This document shows positions 18,009-26,480 of a stretch of DNA of 64,000 bases, piece by piece. Numbering within the stretch: the stretch's first letter is position 1; each line of letters starts with the position of its first letter. A program made the position numbers and the translations under genes. Where the stretch lies: contig JANXBJ010000012.1 in the NCBI GenBank assembly GCA_025057645.1, positions 1 to 64,000 on the forward strand, written 5' to 3'. The DNA comes from Anaerolineales bacterium (GTDB lineage: Bacteria > Chloroflexota > Anaerolineae > Anaerolineales > UBA4823). The notes below the pieces were generated by a model. The model was not told the origin of the DNA and searched no databases. It saw only the letters and a program-made list of their open reading frames with translations.

Positions 18009-19115
18009 ATGGACTGGGCATCTTTAGCCGAATGGACACTTAAGTCGTTTGCCCTGATCTTCGCTTTGTTGGGCGGCTTTGCTTACCTCACCCTCTTTGA
18101 GCGCAAGCTTATCGCTCGGTTTCAAGTCCGCATCGGCCCTAACCGCGCCGGTCCTTTCGGTCTGCTCCAACCCGTTGCGGACGGGATCAAGCTCATCTTC
18201 AAAGAGGAGCTGATCCCGGCCCAAGCCGACAAGATCATTTTCATCCTGGCGCCCATCATCACGGTCGTGCCGGCACTCGTTATCATGGCCGTAGTACCTT
18301 TCGGCCCTCCCATTCAATTGTTCGGGCGCACGATTAGCCTTCAGATTATCGATCTGAACGTGGGGGTGTTATATATCATGGCCATCGCCTCGGTCTCGGT
18401 CTATGGGATCGTCTTGGCTGGCTGGTCGTCCAACAATAAATATGCCACCCTGGGGGGAATTCGTTCTTCGGCGCAGATGATCAGCTACGAGCTCGCTCTC
18501 GGGTTGGCTTTCACAGGTCCGGTCCTGCTCACCTCCTCGCTCAGCTTGGCCGAGATCGTCGAAGCGCAACGCCATATTTGGTTCGTCCTTTATCAGCCAG
18601 TTGGAGCTTTCATCTTCTGGATTTCCACCCTAGCAGAGGTCAATCGCGCCCCCTTCGATATGCCCGAAGCCGAACAAGAATTGACCGCCGGCTACCACAC
18701 CGAATATTCGGGGATGAAATTTGCTCTCTTCTTTATGGCCGAATACATCAAGATGATCGCAGTGTCTGCCATTGCGGTCACCCTTTTCTTTGGTGGCTAT
18801 CGTGGTCCTTTTGTCGATCAAGTCCCGCTCCTAGGACCGATCTACTTTTTGCTCAAGGTAGTGGGTTTTCTCTTTCTCATGGTGTGGGTGCGGGCGACCT
18901 TGCCCCGCATTCGCTACGACCGTCTTATGGCGTTTGGCTGGAAGGTGTTGTTCTCGCTTGCTCTGGGCAATGCGATGCTCACCGCTTTAGGTGTGTTGCT
19001 TGCCGATATGTTCCAAAATTCTCTCTGGCTGTGGTCGATCCCGGTCACGACCATTGCCTTTTTCTTACTGGTAGCTTATCTTATGCGAGGTTCAATTGCA
19101 GGAGGTAATCGATAA
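18009..19115 (+). CDS. nuoH: NADH-quinone oxidoreductase subunit H
   Basis: A 368-residue integral membrane subunit joining the peripheral arm to the proton pump and forming part of the quinone tunnel. Signatures are LFERKLIARFQVRIGPNRAGPFGLLQPVADGIKL and AEVNRAPFDMPEAEQELTAGYHTEYSGMKFALFF. It begins 2 bases after nuoG, and its stop shares one base with the nuoI start. Confidence 0.96.
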   Translation: MDWASLAEWTLKSFALIFALLGGFAYLTLFERKLIARFQVRIGPNRAGPFGLLQPVADGIKLIFKEELIPAQADKIIFILAPIITVVPALVIMAVVPFGPPIQLFGRTISLQIIDLNVGVLYIMAIASVSVYGIVLAGWSSNNKYATLGGIRSSAQMISYELALGLAFTGPVLLTSSLSLAEIVEAQRHIWFVLYQPVGAFIFWISTLAEVNRAPFDMPEAEQELTAGYHTEYSGMKFALFFMAEYIKMIAVSAIAVTLFFGGYRGPFVDQVPLLGPIYFLLKVVGFLFLMVWVRATLPRIRYDRLMAFGWKVLFSLALGNAMLTALGVLLADMFQNSLWLWSIPVTTIAFFLLVAYLMRGSIAGGNR

Positions 19116-19615
19116 TGCTAGCTGATCTAATGCGTGGCTTGGCCACAACCTTCAAGGCAATCTTTGAGAAGCCGGTGACAATCCAATATCCGGAAATCAA
19201 GCGGCCGGTGCGCACACGCTACAAAGGGCGCCACATCCTCAAGCGCTATGAGAACGGCCTAGAAAAGTGCATCGGCTGCTCCCTTTGCGCGGCAGCTTGT
19301 CCTGCGGATGCTATTTTTGTCGAAGCGGCGGAGAACACAGACGATGAGCGTTACTCCCCCGGCGAGCGTTATGCGCGCGTCTACGAAATCAACCTGCTAC
19401 GCTGCATTTTCTGTGGCTACTGCGAGGACGCCTGCCCCACCGAGGCAATCGTGCTGGGCGATAACTATGAGCTTTCTTTCACCGACCGGCGTTCCTCAAT
19501 TTACACTAAGGAGATGCTGCTTGAGCCTGTGCCCGAAGGTGGCAAGCCCACACCGCAGAAGACACCGCCGGGCATGTATACTAGGGCAATACCGGAGATG
19601 AAGGACCCAGTGTGA
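19115..19615 (+). CDS. nuoI: NADH-quinone oxidoreductase subunit I
   Basis: A 166-residue ferredoxin-like subunit with two [4Fe-4S] motifs, CIGCSLCAAACP and CIFCGYCEDACP, that form clusters N6a and N6b. GGAGG lies nine bases before the ATG. The usual tight spacing of the operon breaks after this gene, where a 157-bp gap filled by a tandem hairpin repeat precedes nuoJ. Confidence 0.96.
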   Translation: MLADLMRGLATTFKAIFEKPVTIQYPEIKRPVRTRYKGRHILKRYENGLEKCIGCSLCAAACPADAIFVEAAENTDDERYSPGERYARVYEINLLRCIFCGYCEDACPTEAIVLGDNYELSFTDRRSSIYTKEMLLEPVPEGGKPTPQKTPPGMYTRAIPEMKDPV

Positions 19616-19620
19616 TGGAT

Positions 19621-19740
19621 GCCCTTACCCCCCAGCCCCTCTCCCTTGGGGAGAGGGGAGCGCCCTCACCCCCAGCCCCTCTCCCTTGGGGAGAGGGGAG
19701 CGCCCTCACCCCCAGCCCCTCTCCCTTGGGGAGAGGGGAG
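19621..19740. repeat. Triple tandem 40-bp hairpin repeat inside the nuo operon
   Basis: Three direct 40-bp units lie at 19621-19660, 19661-19700 and 19701-19740. The first ten bases of unit one differ slightly; otherwise the units are identical. Each contains a perfect 10-bp hairpin, CCCCTCTCCC-TTG-GGGAGAGGGG. In RNA this gives three consecutive strong stem-loops. The family also occurs at 10899-10923. It lies between nuoI and nuoJ, which elsewhere would be nearly adjacent. Confidence 0.95.
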
Positions 19741-19772
19741 TCAAGCGATTCCCGGATTGCGAGGTTTTCCAA

Positions 19773-20282
19773 ATGAGTGTTGACTACGTCTTGTTTGGCG
19801 GTCTGGCGTTGGTGACTATTCTCTCTGCGCTAGGGATGTTGTTCAGCCGCAACGCAGTTTATTCCGCCCTATACCTGATCTTCAACTTTTCGACCATAGC
19901 AGTGCTTTATCTCATGCTCAGCGCACCGTTTATTGCCCTAGCGCAAATCACGGTCTATGCCGGCGCAATCATGGTGTTGTTCCTGTTCGTGATTATGCTG
20001 CTCGGAGCAGAGCAGCGGGGTCAGGCGGTGCGCACTTGGTGGATGCAACCGCTCGCTCTCGGCTTGGCAGGCATCCTTATCTTCGAGGCGATTTATCTAA
20101 TTTTCACTCACCGCACCAGCTTTCCTCCCCTGCGCCAGGCGGTGGGAGATTTGGGCAACCCGTTGCAAATCGGCGAGCAACTTTTCAGCAATTACCTCTT
20201 AGCATTCGAAGCGGTTGCCCTGTTGCTTTTGGTTGCCGTTATCGGGGCTATCTTCTTGAGTCGGGGGCGCAAGCTCCGCTAA
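19773..20282 (+). CDS. nuoJ: NADH-quinone oxidoreductase subunit J
   Basis: A 169-residue membrane subunit with five hydrophobic segments and the family motif QITVYAGAIMVLFLFVIMLLG, containing the pi-bulge helix. The ATG at 19773 is preferred with GAGG eight bases upstream, because an open frame extending upstream only translates the hairpin repeat. It lies 157 bp after nuoI, unlike its tightly packed neighbours. Confidence 0.94.
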   Translation: MSVDYVLFGGLALVTILSALGMLFSRNAVYSALYLIFNFSTIAVLYLMLSAPFIALAQITVYAGAIMVLFLFVIMLLGAEQRGQAVRTWWMQPLALGLAGILIFEAIYLIFTHRTSFPPLRQAVGDLGNPLQIGEQLFSNYLLAFEAVALLLLVAVIGAIFLSRGRKLR

Positions 20283-20306
20283 CCTAATCTGGAGGCGAAC
20301 TACCCC

Positions 20307-20609
20307 ATGGTGCCAATTTATTACTATATTGCTCTCTCGGCCGTTCTCTTCGCCCTCGGTGCGCTGGGCGTTCTGATCCGCCGTAATGCCATCATTATCT
20401 TCATGGCGATCGAGCTGATGCTTAATGCCGCCAACCTCGCCCTCGTTGCCTTTGCCCGCTTGCACGGTGAGTTGAGCGGACAGGTTTTCGTCTTCTTTGT
20501 CATGGCGGTTGCAGCGGCCGAGGTAGCCGTTGGGCTGGCGCTGATCGTCAAAATCTTCGAGACCAAGCAAAGCATTGACATCGACCAATTAAACCTGATG
20601 AAGGGTTAG
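20307..20609 (+). CDS. nuoK: NADH-quinone oxidoreductase subunit K
   Basis: A 100-residue membrane subunit with three transmembrane helices. The typical [23 protein letters not shown] contains the conserved membrane glutamate of the proton path, and [13 protein letters not shown] holds the second one. TCTGGAGG precedes the start. Confidence 0.95.
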   Translation: MVPIYYYIALSAVLFALGALGVLIRRNAIIIFMAIELMLNAANLALVAFARLHGELSGQVFVFFVMAVAAAEVAVGLALIVKIFETKQSIDIDQLNLMKG

Positions 20610-20623
20610 TCGTGGAGCAGGCT

Positions 20624-22753
20624 ATGCTGTTTGGCGAAACAACAACCACAGGCCCGACCTTTTTCGCCTTGGCGCCGCTGGTGTTGCTCTTCCCCCTCCT
20701 AGGGCTGCTGATCAACCTGATCTGGGGCGGTCGCTTGCCCGAGAAAGCCATCGGCGGCATTGCCAGCGGCGCGGTGGGATTGACCTTTGGAGTAGCAATT
20801 TTGCAGATGCTCTCTCTCTTCTCCCATCCCGAGGGCACGGTGATCCCCCTAGTGGATTGGATCACCATCGGCGAGCTGAACATCAGTTGGGGGATTCAGG
20901 TCGACACCCTCTCGGTGACCATGATGCTGGTTGTTTCGGGTGTGGGATGTCTGATCCATATCTACGCTATCGCCTATATGCACGATGACGTGCGCCTGAA
21001 CGGAGATCCGGCTCGTTATCGCCGCTTCTTCGTCTTTTTCAATCTGTTTATTCTGGCGATGATGACGCTGGTCAGCGCCGACAATTATCTGATGCTCTTT
21101 GTCGGTTGGGAGGGCGTAGGTCTGTGCTCGTACCTCTTAATCGGCTTTTGGTACGATAAGGGCAAGGATGGCATCGGTAACGCTTTAGCCGGTAATAAAG
21201 CTTTTATTACTAACCGCATCGGTGACTTTGGCTTCCTATTAGCAGCCTTCACCATGTTTGGTCTGTTCGGCAGCTTCGATTTTGACCAGGTCTTCGGGCA
21301 GGTGGAACAAGTCGCCGAACTGCTGCCTACGGGGATTTTGTTGATCACGATCTTCATGCTGATCGGTGTCACGGGCAAATCGGCGCAGCTGCCTCTGTAT
21401 GTCTGGCTGCCGGATGCGATGGCCGGCCCCACGCCGGTCTCTGCCCTGATTCACGCTGCGACCATGGTGACCGCCGGGGTATACTTGATCACCCGCTCGC
21501 ACCCCTTATACGCTGTTGTCCCGCAGGCGCAGAGTCTAGTGGCATGGGTGGGGACGCTGACCGCCCTCTTTGCTGCCACCATTGCCATTGCCCAGTTCGA
21601 CATCAAAAAAGTGCTCGCCTACTCGACTATCAGCCAGTTAGGCTTTATGGTGGCAGCCGTGGGCATGGGTGCTTACGTGCCGGGGATGTTTCATCTGGTC
21701 ACCCATGCTTTCTTCAAAGCGCTGTTGTTCCTCTCGTCTGGCTCCGTCATTCAAGGTGTGGAGCGCGGGCTGCACGAGGTCGAACATCATCACAAGGGCA
21801 AACACAGCGCCGGACATCACCTCGATCCGCAAGACATGCGCAACATGGGCGGTTTGCGTGAGCGGATGCCCACCACTTTCTGGGTGTACTTGATCGGCGC
21901 TTTGGCGCTGGCAGGCATCATGCCCTTGGCGGGCTTCTGGTCAAAAGATGAAATTCTGCTCAAAGCCAGCTACAAGGATGTGCGGCTCTACACTTTGCTT
22001 TCGATCGCCGCCTTCTTCACCGCCTTCTATATGGCGCGCCAGATCATCTTGGTCTTCTTCGGCAAGCCGCGCAGCGAGGCGGCCGCTTATGCCAGCGAAA
22101 GCCCGAAATTGATCACGATACCGTTGATTATCCTGGCGGTCTTATCCGTCTTCGGCGGCGCGCTGAACCTGCCCGGCATTCATGCCTTCGGACACTGGCT
22201 GGAACACACCGTCCATCATGTGCCGGGGGTGAAGGGAGGGGTGGAGTTGCCTGAATTTAGCCTGCAAGTAGCAGCAATCTCAACGGGGATTGCGCTACTG
22301 GCGATCATCCTCGGTTGGTTGATCTATGCCCGCTGGGGCGAAACCCTGCAAAAGGAGAAAAAGCCCTACGTCGACCCCCTTGAGCTAACCGCCAAGCCCA
22401 TCTTTAGCGTGTTGACCAACAAATACTGGGTAGACGAACTCTATTGGGCGTTGCTCGTTAACCCGTATAAGGCCTTCTCGCGCTGGCTTGCTGAACAGGT
22501 GGATTGGCGCTTCTGGCACGATTGGTTGCACGATGCCGTCCTTGTCAATGGCTTCAAACGCCTGACCGTCCTCCTCGCCCAACCGATCGACCTGGGGATC
22601 ATCGATGGCATCGCCAACGGCTTGGCAACCCTGATCCAAGGGGGCGCAGCCTATCTGCGCCGCTTTCAGACCGGATACGTGCGCAACTACGCGCTGGCAG
22701 TGTTCTTCGGCGTGGTTGCGATCATGAGCTATCTGATCTTCGTCTTGAGGTAG
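20624..22753 (+). CDS. nuoL: NADH-quinone oxidoreductase subunit L
   Basis: A 709-residue antiporter-like proton-pumping subunit with about sixteen helices, the long lateral helix and a C-terminal anchor. Signatures include YMHDDVRLNGDPARYRRFFVFFNLF, GWEGVGLCSYLLIGFW, PLYVWLPDAMAGPTPVSALIHAATMVTAGVYL and KKVLAYSTISQLGFM. ATG 20624 with GGAG six bases upstream is chosen; an in-frame GTG at 20612 would add four residues. A His-rich loop near residue 390 is a minor local oddity. Confidence 0.95.
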   Translation: MLFGETTTTGPTFFALAPLVLLFPLLGLLINLIWGGRLPEKAIGGIASGAVGLTFGVAILQMLSLFSHPEGTVIPLVDWITIGELNISWGIQVDTLSVTMMLVVSGVGCLIHIYAIAYMHDDVRLNGDPARYRRFFVFFNLFILAMMTLVSADNYLMLFVGWEGVGLCSYLLIGFWYDKGKDGIGNALAGNKAFITNRIGDFGFLLAAFTMFGLFGSFDFDQVFGQVEQVAELLPTGILLITIFMLIGVTGKSAQLPLYVWLPDAMAGPTPVSALIHAATMVTAGVYLITRSHPLYAVVPQAQSLVAWVGTLTALFAATIAIAQFDIKKVLAYSTISQLGFMVAAVGMGAYVPGMFHLVTHAFFKALLFLSSGSVIQGVERGLHEVEHHHKGKHSAGHHLDPQDMRNMGGLRERMPTTFWVYLIGALALAGIMPLAGFWSKDEILLKASYKDVRLYTLLSIAAFFTAFYMARQIILVFFGKPRSEAAAYASESPKLITIPLIILAVLSVFGGALNLPGIHAFGHWLEHTVHHVPGVKGGVELPEFSLQVAAISTGIALLAIILGWLIYARWGETLQKEKKPYVDPLELTAKPIFSVLTNKYWVDELYWALLVNPYKAFSRWLAEQVDWRFWHDWLHDAVLVNGFKRLTVLLAQPIDLGIIDGIANGLATLIQGGAAYLRRFQTGYVRNYALAVFFGVVAIMSYLIFVLR

Positions 22754-22756
22754 AGT

Positions 22757-24277
22757 ATGGACTGGCTTCTTCACCCTCTTACACTGGTCACTTTCCTACC
22801 CCTCGTGGGCGTATTGATTCTCCTGTTTTTGCGCGAGGAACAAAAGGAGATCATCCGCTGGGTTGCGCTGGGCACTTCTTTAGCGACCTTTATCGTTTCC
22901 TTGGTTGTCTTAGCCCAGTTCCAGCCGAGCAACCCGGAGCTTCAACTTGTCATCCGCCGCGTCTGGATTCAGGTTGCCGGCTGGGACATCGCTTACCATC
23001 TCGGCGTTGACGGCCTATCTATCCTGTTGGTCTTACTTACAACTTTCCTCACCCCCATTTCCATCCTCAGCACATGGACGGCGATCGAAGAGCGGGTAAA
23101 GGAGTTCATGATCTTCTTCCTGCTCTTGGAAGTGGGCATGGTGGGCGTGTTTTTAGCGCTGGACTTGTTCTTGTTCTACATTTTCTGGGAATTCACCCTG
23201 GTGCCGATGTATTTCTTGATCGGCATCTGGGGCGGGCCACGGCGGATGTACGCAGCCATCAAGTTCTTCCTCTACACTATGGCCGGCTCAATCCTGATGT
23301 TGCTTGCCATCTTGTGGTTGGGCATTCGAGGAGGAACCTTCTCTTTGCCTGAATTGATCGCCCAGAACAATATCCCTGCAGATGTCCAAATCTGGCTCTT
23401 CCTCGCCTTTGCCGCGGCTTTCGCTATTAAGGTCCCGATGTGGCCTCTACACTCATGGTTGCCGGATGCTCATGTTGAAGCGCCGACCGCCGGCTCGGTG
23501 ATCCTCGCAGGCGTGTTGCTTAAGATGGGCACTTATGGCTTTCTGCGCTTCAATCTCGCCCTCTTCCCCCAAGCAGCAGTGCAACTGGCGCCGATCATGG
23601 CCGTGCTTGCCGTAATCGGCATCCTTTACGGCGCAGCGGTCTCCTTCCCGCAGCAGGATGTCAAAAAGTTAGTGGCGTATTCTTCGGTGAGCCACCTTGG
23701 TTTCGTGATGCTAGGCTTGTTTGCCCTCAACCCGCAGGGAATTCAGGGTAGCATTTTACAGATGGTCAATCACGGCATCAGCACCGGAGCGTTGTTCTTG
23801 ATTGTCGGCATGATCTACGAACGGCGTCATACCCGTGACATGGATGCTTTTGGCGGCTTGTGGAAAGTTATGCCGGTTTATGGGGCGCTCACCCTCATTG
23901 TGGCGTTATCTTCCATGGGATTGCCCGGCTTGAACGGCTTCGTGGGCGAATTTACCATCTTACTCGGCGCCTGGGAGGCAGGGCAAAGCGATGGCTCTTT
24001 GCGCTCTTACCTCTATGCCGGCTTTGCCGCCATTGGGGTGATCCTAGCGGCGATCTACATGCTGACCATGTTCCAAAAACTGTTCTTAGGGCCGCTGGAT
24101 AAAGAAGAAAATCGCCAACTCAAAGACCTAAATTGGCGTGAAATTGTCACCTTAGTGCCTTTGGTCATTCTGATCTTCTGGATCGGCTTGTACCCCAAGC
24201 CCTTCTTCAGCCTGATGGCGCCGGCAGTGGACAAGCTGGTGGGCAACTTGGCCTTGAGCGTAGCCGCCCTGCCCTAA
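22757..24277 (+). CDS. nuoM: NADH-quinone oxidoreductase subunit M
   Basis: A 506-residue antiporter-like subunit with about fourteen helices. Diagnostic segments are FYIFWEFTLVPMYFLIGIWGG, MWPLHSWLPDAHVEAPTAGSVILAGVLLKMG and KKLVAYSSVSHLGFV, with the glutamate and lysines of the proton channel. It starts 3 bases after nuoL. Confidence 0.96.
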   Translation: MDWLLHPLTLVTFLPLVGVLILLFLREEQKEIIRWVALGTSLATFIVSLVVLAQFQPSNPELQLVIRRVWIQVAGWDIAYHLGVDGLSILLVLLTTFLTPISILSTWTAIEERVKEFMIFFLLLEVGMVGVFLALDLFLFYIFWEFTLVPMYFLIGIWGGPRRMYAAIKFFLYTMAGSILMLLAILWLGIRGGTFSLPELIAQNNIPADVQIWLFLAFAAAFAIKVPMWPLHSWLPDAHVEAPTAGSVILAGVLLKMGTYGFLRFNLALFPQAAVQLAPIMAVLAVIGILYGAAVSFPQQDVKKLVAYSSVSHLGFVMLGLFALNPQGIQGSILQMVNHGISTGALFLIVGMIYERRHTRDMDAFGGLWKVMPVYGALTLIVALSSMGLPGLNGFVGEFTILLGAWEAGQSDGSLRSYLYAGFAAIGVILAAIYMLTMFQKLFLGPLDKEENRQLKDLNWREIVTLVPLVILIFWIGLYPKPFFSLMAPAVDKLVGNLALSVAALP

Positions 24278-24294
24278 ACGAGAAAGGAGAGCGG

Positions 24295-24351
24295 ATGAAT
24301 CAGAAAAAGACTCAGAATCTGCGGAGGCTGGCATGTGGGCTGACCGATTAG
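24295..24351 (+). CDS. Possible 18-residue upstream ORF before nuoN
   Basis: An 18-codon ORF (MNQKKTQNLRRL...) has a near-ideal AAAGGAG five bases before its ATG. It ends 19 bases inside nuoN in another frame. It could couple nuoN translation to nuoM, or be a remnant of an older nuoN start. No homologue is recognised and coding evidence is limited to the ribosome-binding site. Confidence 0.25.
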   Translation: MNQKKTQNLRRLACGLTD

Positions 24352-25781
24352 CCGTCTTACCGGTGATCGTGATCGGGGCTTGGGCGGTGCTCCTGACTGT
24401 AGCAGACTTGTATATCCCAGAACACCGCCGCAGGATTACCGCTATCCTCGCAGCCCTAGGGTTGATCGTGGGGTTGGTGGTGAATTTGTTCATCCAGCGC
24501 CATAATCCCCAAACGGCTTACTTCGGCCTAGCAATTGCCGATGGGTTCTCCTCCTTCCTCAACGTGCTCTTCTTGCTCAGCGGTTTATTGGGCATCGCTG
24601 TGGCTCATGGCTACTTACAGCGTCAGAACATCGCTCGAAGCGAGTACTACTCTTTGCTGCTCTTTTCGATCAGCGGCATGATGCTAATGGGCATGGCCGC
24701 CGATCTGATCATAGTCTTCATCGCTCTGGAATTACTCTCCATCCCGCTTTATGTGATGGCTGGCTTTCACCGCGATCGCTTAGACTCGGAAGAAGCGGCC
24801 CTGAAGTATTTCTTGCTGGGAGCGTTTGCCGGTGGCTTCGTAGTCTATGGCATTGCACTGATCTATGGAGCTACAGGCTCAACCCGCATTGCTGCTATTC
24901 TAAGCGCCGTGCAAAGCGGCAGCGCCTCGCCGATCCTCCTAACAGTCGGCGCGGCGTTGATTTTGGTCGGGTTGGGCTTCAAGGTGGCCGCAGTTCCCTT
25001 CCACATGTGGACACCGGATGTCTATCAGGGTGCGCCTTCTTCGGTAACCGCCTTTATGGCGGTGGGCGCCAAGGCGGCCGGCTTCGCTGCCTTGCTGCGC
25101 GTCTTCCTCCTCGCGTTTCCAACCCTCTCGGATAAACTTGTCCCGCTGCTGTGGGCCTTGGCCGCCCTGACCATGATCGTAGGAAATATTGTCGCCATCG
25201 TTCAAAGCAATATTAAACGCCTGTTAGCCTATTCCAGCATCGCTCACGCAGGCTACATCTTGATGGCGACAGTCACTCTGGGGCAGAGCCGACTGATGGC
25301 CGACGCTGCCGCCGCTGCCCTCTTTTACCTCCTTGCCTATCTGTTGACCAACTTCGGGGCTTGGGCGGTGGTGATTGCCCTCGAGCGCGAGGAGGGCAAG
25401 GGACTGTCTATACAGGACTACGCTGGCTTGGGCAAAAAGTATCCGGCGTTGGCCGCTGCCATGAGTGTGTTTATGCTCTCTCTTATCGGCGTTCCGCCGA
25501 CAGTAGGGTTTTTGGGCAAGTTCTACCTCTTCCGCGCCGTGCTGGAAGGCGGCTTTGTCGGCCTAGCGGTGATTGGGGTGCTGACCTCACTGGTCTCGGC
25601 ATACTACTATTTGCGGGTGGTAGTCGTGATGTATATGCAGGAGGGCGAGCCGGTGGTGAATCGCGATGCCCTTTTACACTGGACAGCCGCCTTGAGCGCG
25701 ATTGCCGTCCTCGCTCTGAGCCTTTTTGCGACGCCTTTGTTCCAATGGGCCACCCAAGCCACTCTATACGCCGCCCAGTAG
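24333..25781 (+). CDS. nuoN: NADH-quinone oxidoreductase subunit N
   Basis: A 482-residue antiporter-like subunit, last in the operon. Family features are DLIIVFIALELLSIPLYVMAGFHRDRLDSEEAALKYFLLGAFAGG, FKVAAVPFHMWTPDVYQGAPSSVTAFMAVGAKAAGF and NIKRLLAYSSIAHAGYILM. GGAGG at 24323-24327 lies five bases before the ATG. No typical terminator follows. Confidence 0.96.
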   Translation: MWADRLAVLPVIVIGAWAVLLTVADLYIPEHRRRITAILAALGLIVGLVVNLFIQRHNPQTAYFGLAIADGFSSFLNVLFLLSGLLGIAVAHGYLQRQNIARSEYYSLLLFSISGMMLMGMAADLIIVFIALELLSIPLYVMAGFHRDRLDSEEAALKYFLLGAFAGGFVVYGIALIYGATGSTRIAAILSAVQSGSASPILLTVGAALILVGLGFKVAAVPFHMWTPDVYQGAPSSVTAFMAVGAKAAGFAALLRVFLLAFPTLSDKLVPLLWALAALTMIVGNIVAIVQSNIKRLLAYSSIAHAGYILMATVTLGQSRLMADAAAAALFYLLAYLLTNFGAWAVVIALEREEGKGLSIQDYAGLGKKYPALAAAMSVFMLSLIGVPPTVGFLGKFYLFRAVLEGGFVGLAVIGVLTSLVSAYYYLRVVVVMYMQEGEPVVNRDALLHWTAALSAIAVLALSLFATPLFQWATQATLYAAQ

Positions 25782-26480
25782 AAGCAGATGGACACAAACC
25801 CAAGCGGCCAAACTCGAGACGGCTTGACCGCCTAGGTTTTGATTACTTGCGCAGTGACCAACGTCATGAGACCGCTATACCGCCTACCTCCCTAGGCGAA
25901 TTCCGCTTCGCGGTGCGCACGAACTTGAACTCGGCATTGTCTTCAGCTATAAGACCGAGCCTATACGCTCGGATGTGCCGGAGTAAGACCAACAAACACC
26001 CTCTTAGCTCTGCGGGCTTCGCTCAAAAGAGCTTCACAAAATCGCCACCCCGCAGAGGGTGAGAATGCCCGGCTCAACGATACTCTCCCGCTGGAAACTG
26101 TCATCACTTAACACCTTAGCCCCTGCTTTACTAGATCGACCTTGACTCGGCCTCAATTTTCCCCCACTTTGCCCTCCTTGAACGGTGGAATCTCCTTCTT
26201 CTCACCTTTTCAAAAATTACATTTTTGCAAGTTCTCTCCCACCTTGCAAGGTTATGAGGTGGAAATCAAGCCACACTGGTTAGAATCGTTGTAAAGATTT
26301 TTACGCCTGAAACGTGGAATCATCTGGGAGCAGCGCTTTCGCATTCAATGGAAGAAATCTTCAATCCCATCGAAGACCTGCACTCCTTCTATCCAAGAGA
26401 AGTGATCCGGTGAAACGTTTACCAAAGACAGTCAGTGCGGAAGTGCCGGCCTGCAGAAAACCTTTCTCAGGGAGAAGTCC
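25782..26480. other. 699-bp gene-free region rich in inverted repeats
   Basis: No ORF looks coding. Several potential stem-loops lie in it: CGCCTAGG/CCTAGGCG (25829-25836 and 25891-25898), CCGC-TTC-GCGG (25903-25913), CCGAGC/GCTCGG (25955-25972), CTCTGCGGG/CCCGCAGAG (26008-26016 and 26049-26057) with a nested AGCTCT/AGAGCT, and CCACCT/AGGTGG (26239-26262). It could hold a structured RNA, the nuo 3' UTR or decayed repeats. AGGGAGAAG just before 26481 is the ribosome-binding site of the next gene. Confidence 0.45.

Noticed and set aside
19686..19772. Upstream extension of nuoJ through the hairpin repeats
   Set aside because: The added residues (GERPHPQPLSLGERG) are translated repeat, and ATG 19773 gives the normal NuoJ N-terminus.
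25361..26062. Long plus-strand frame overlapping the end of nuoN
   Set aside because: It lies mostly inside nuoN in another frame and has Arg/Gly/Ser-rich composition without a motif.
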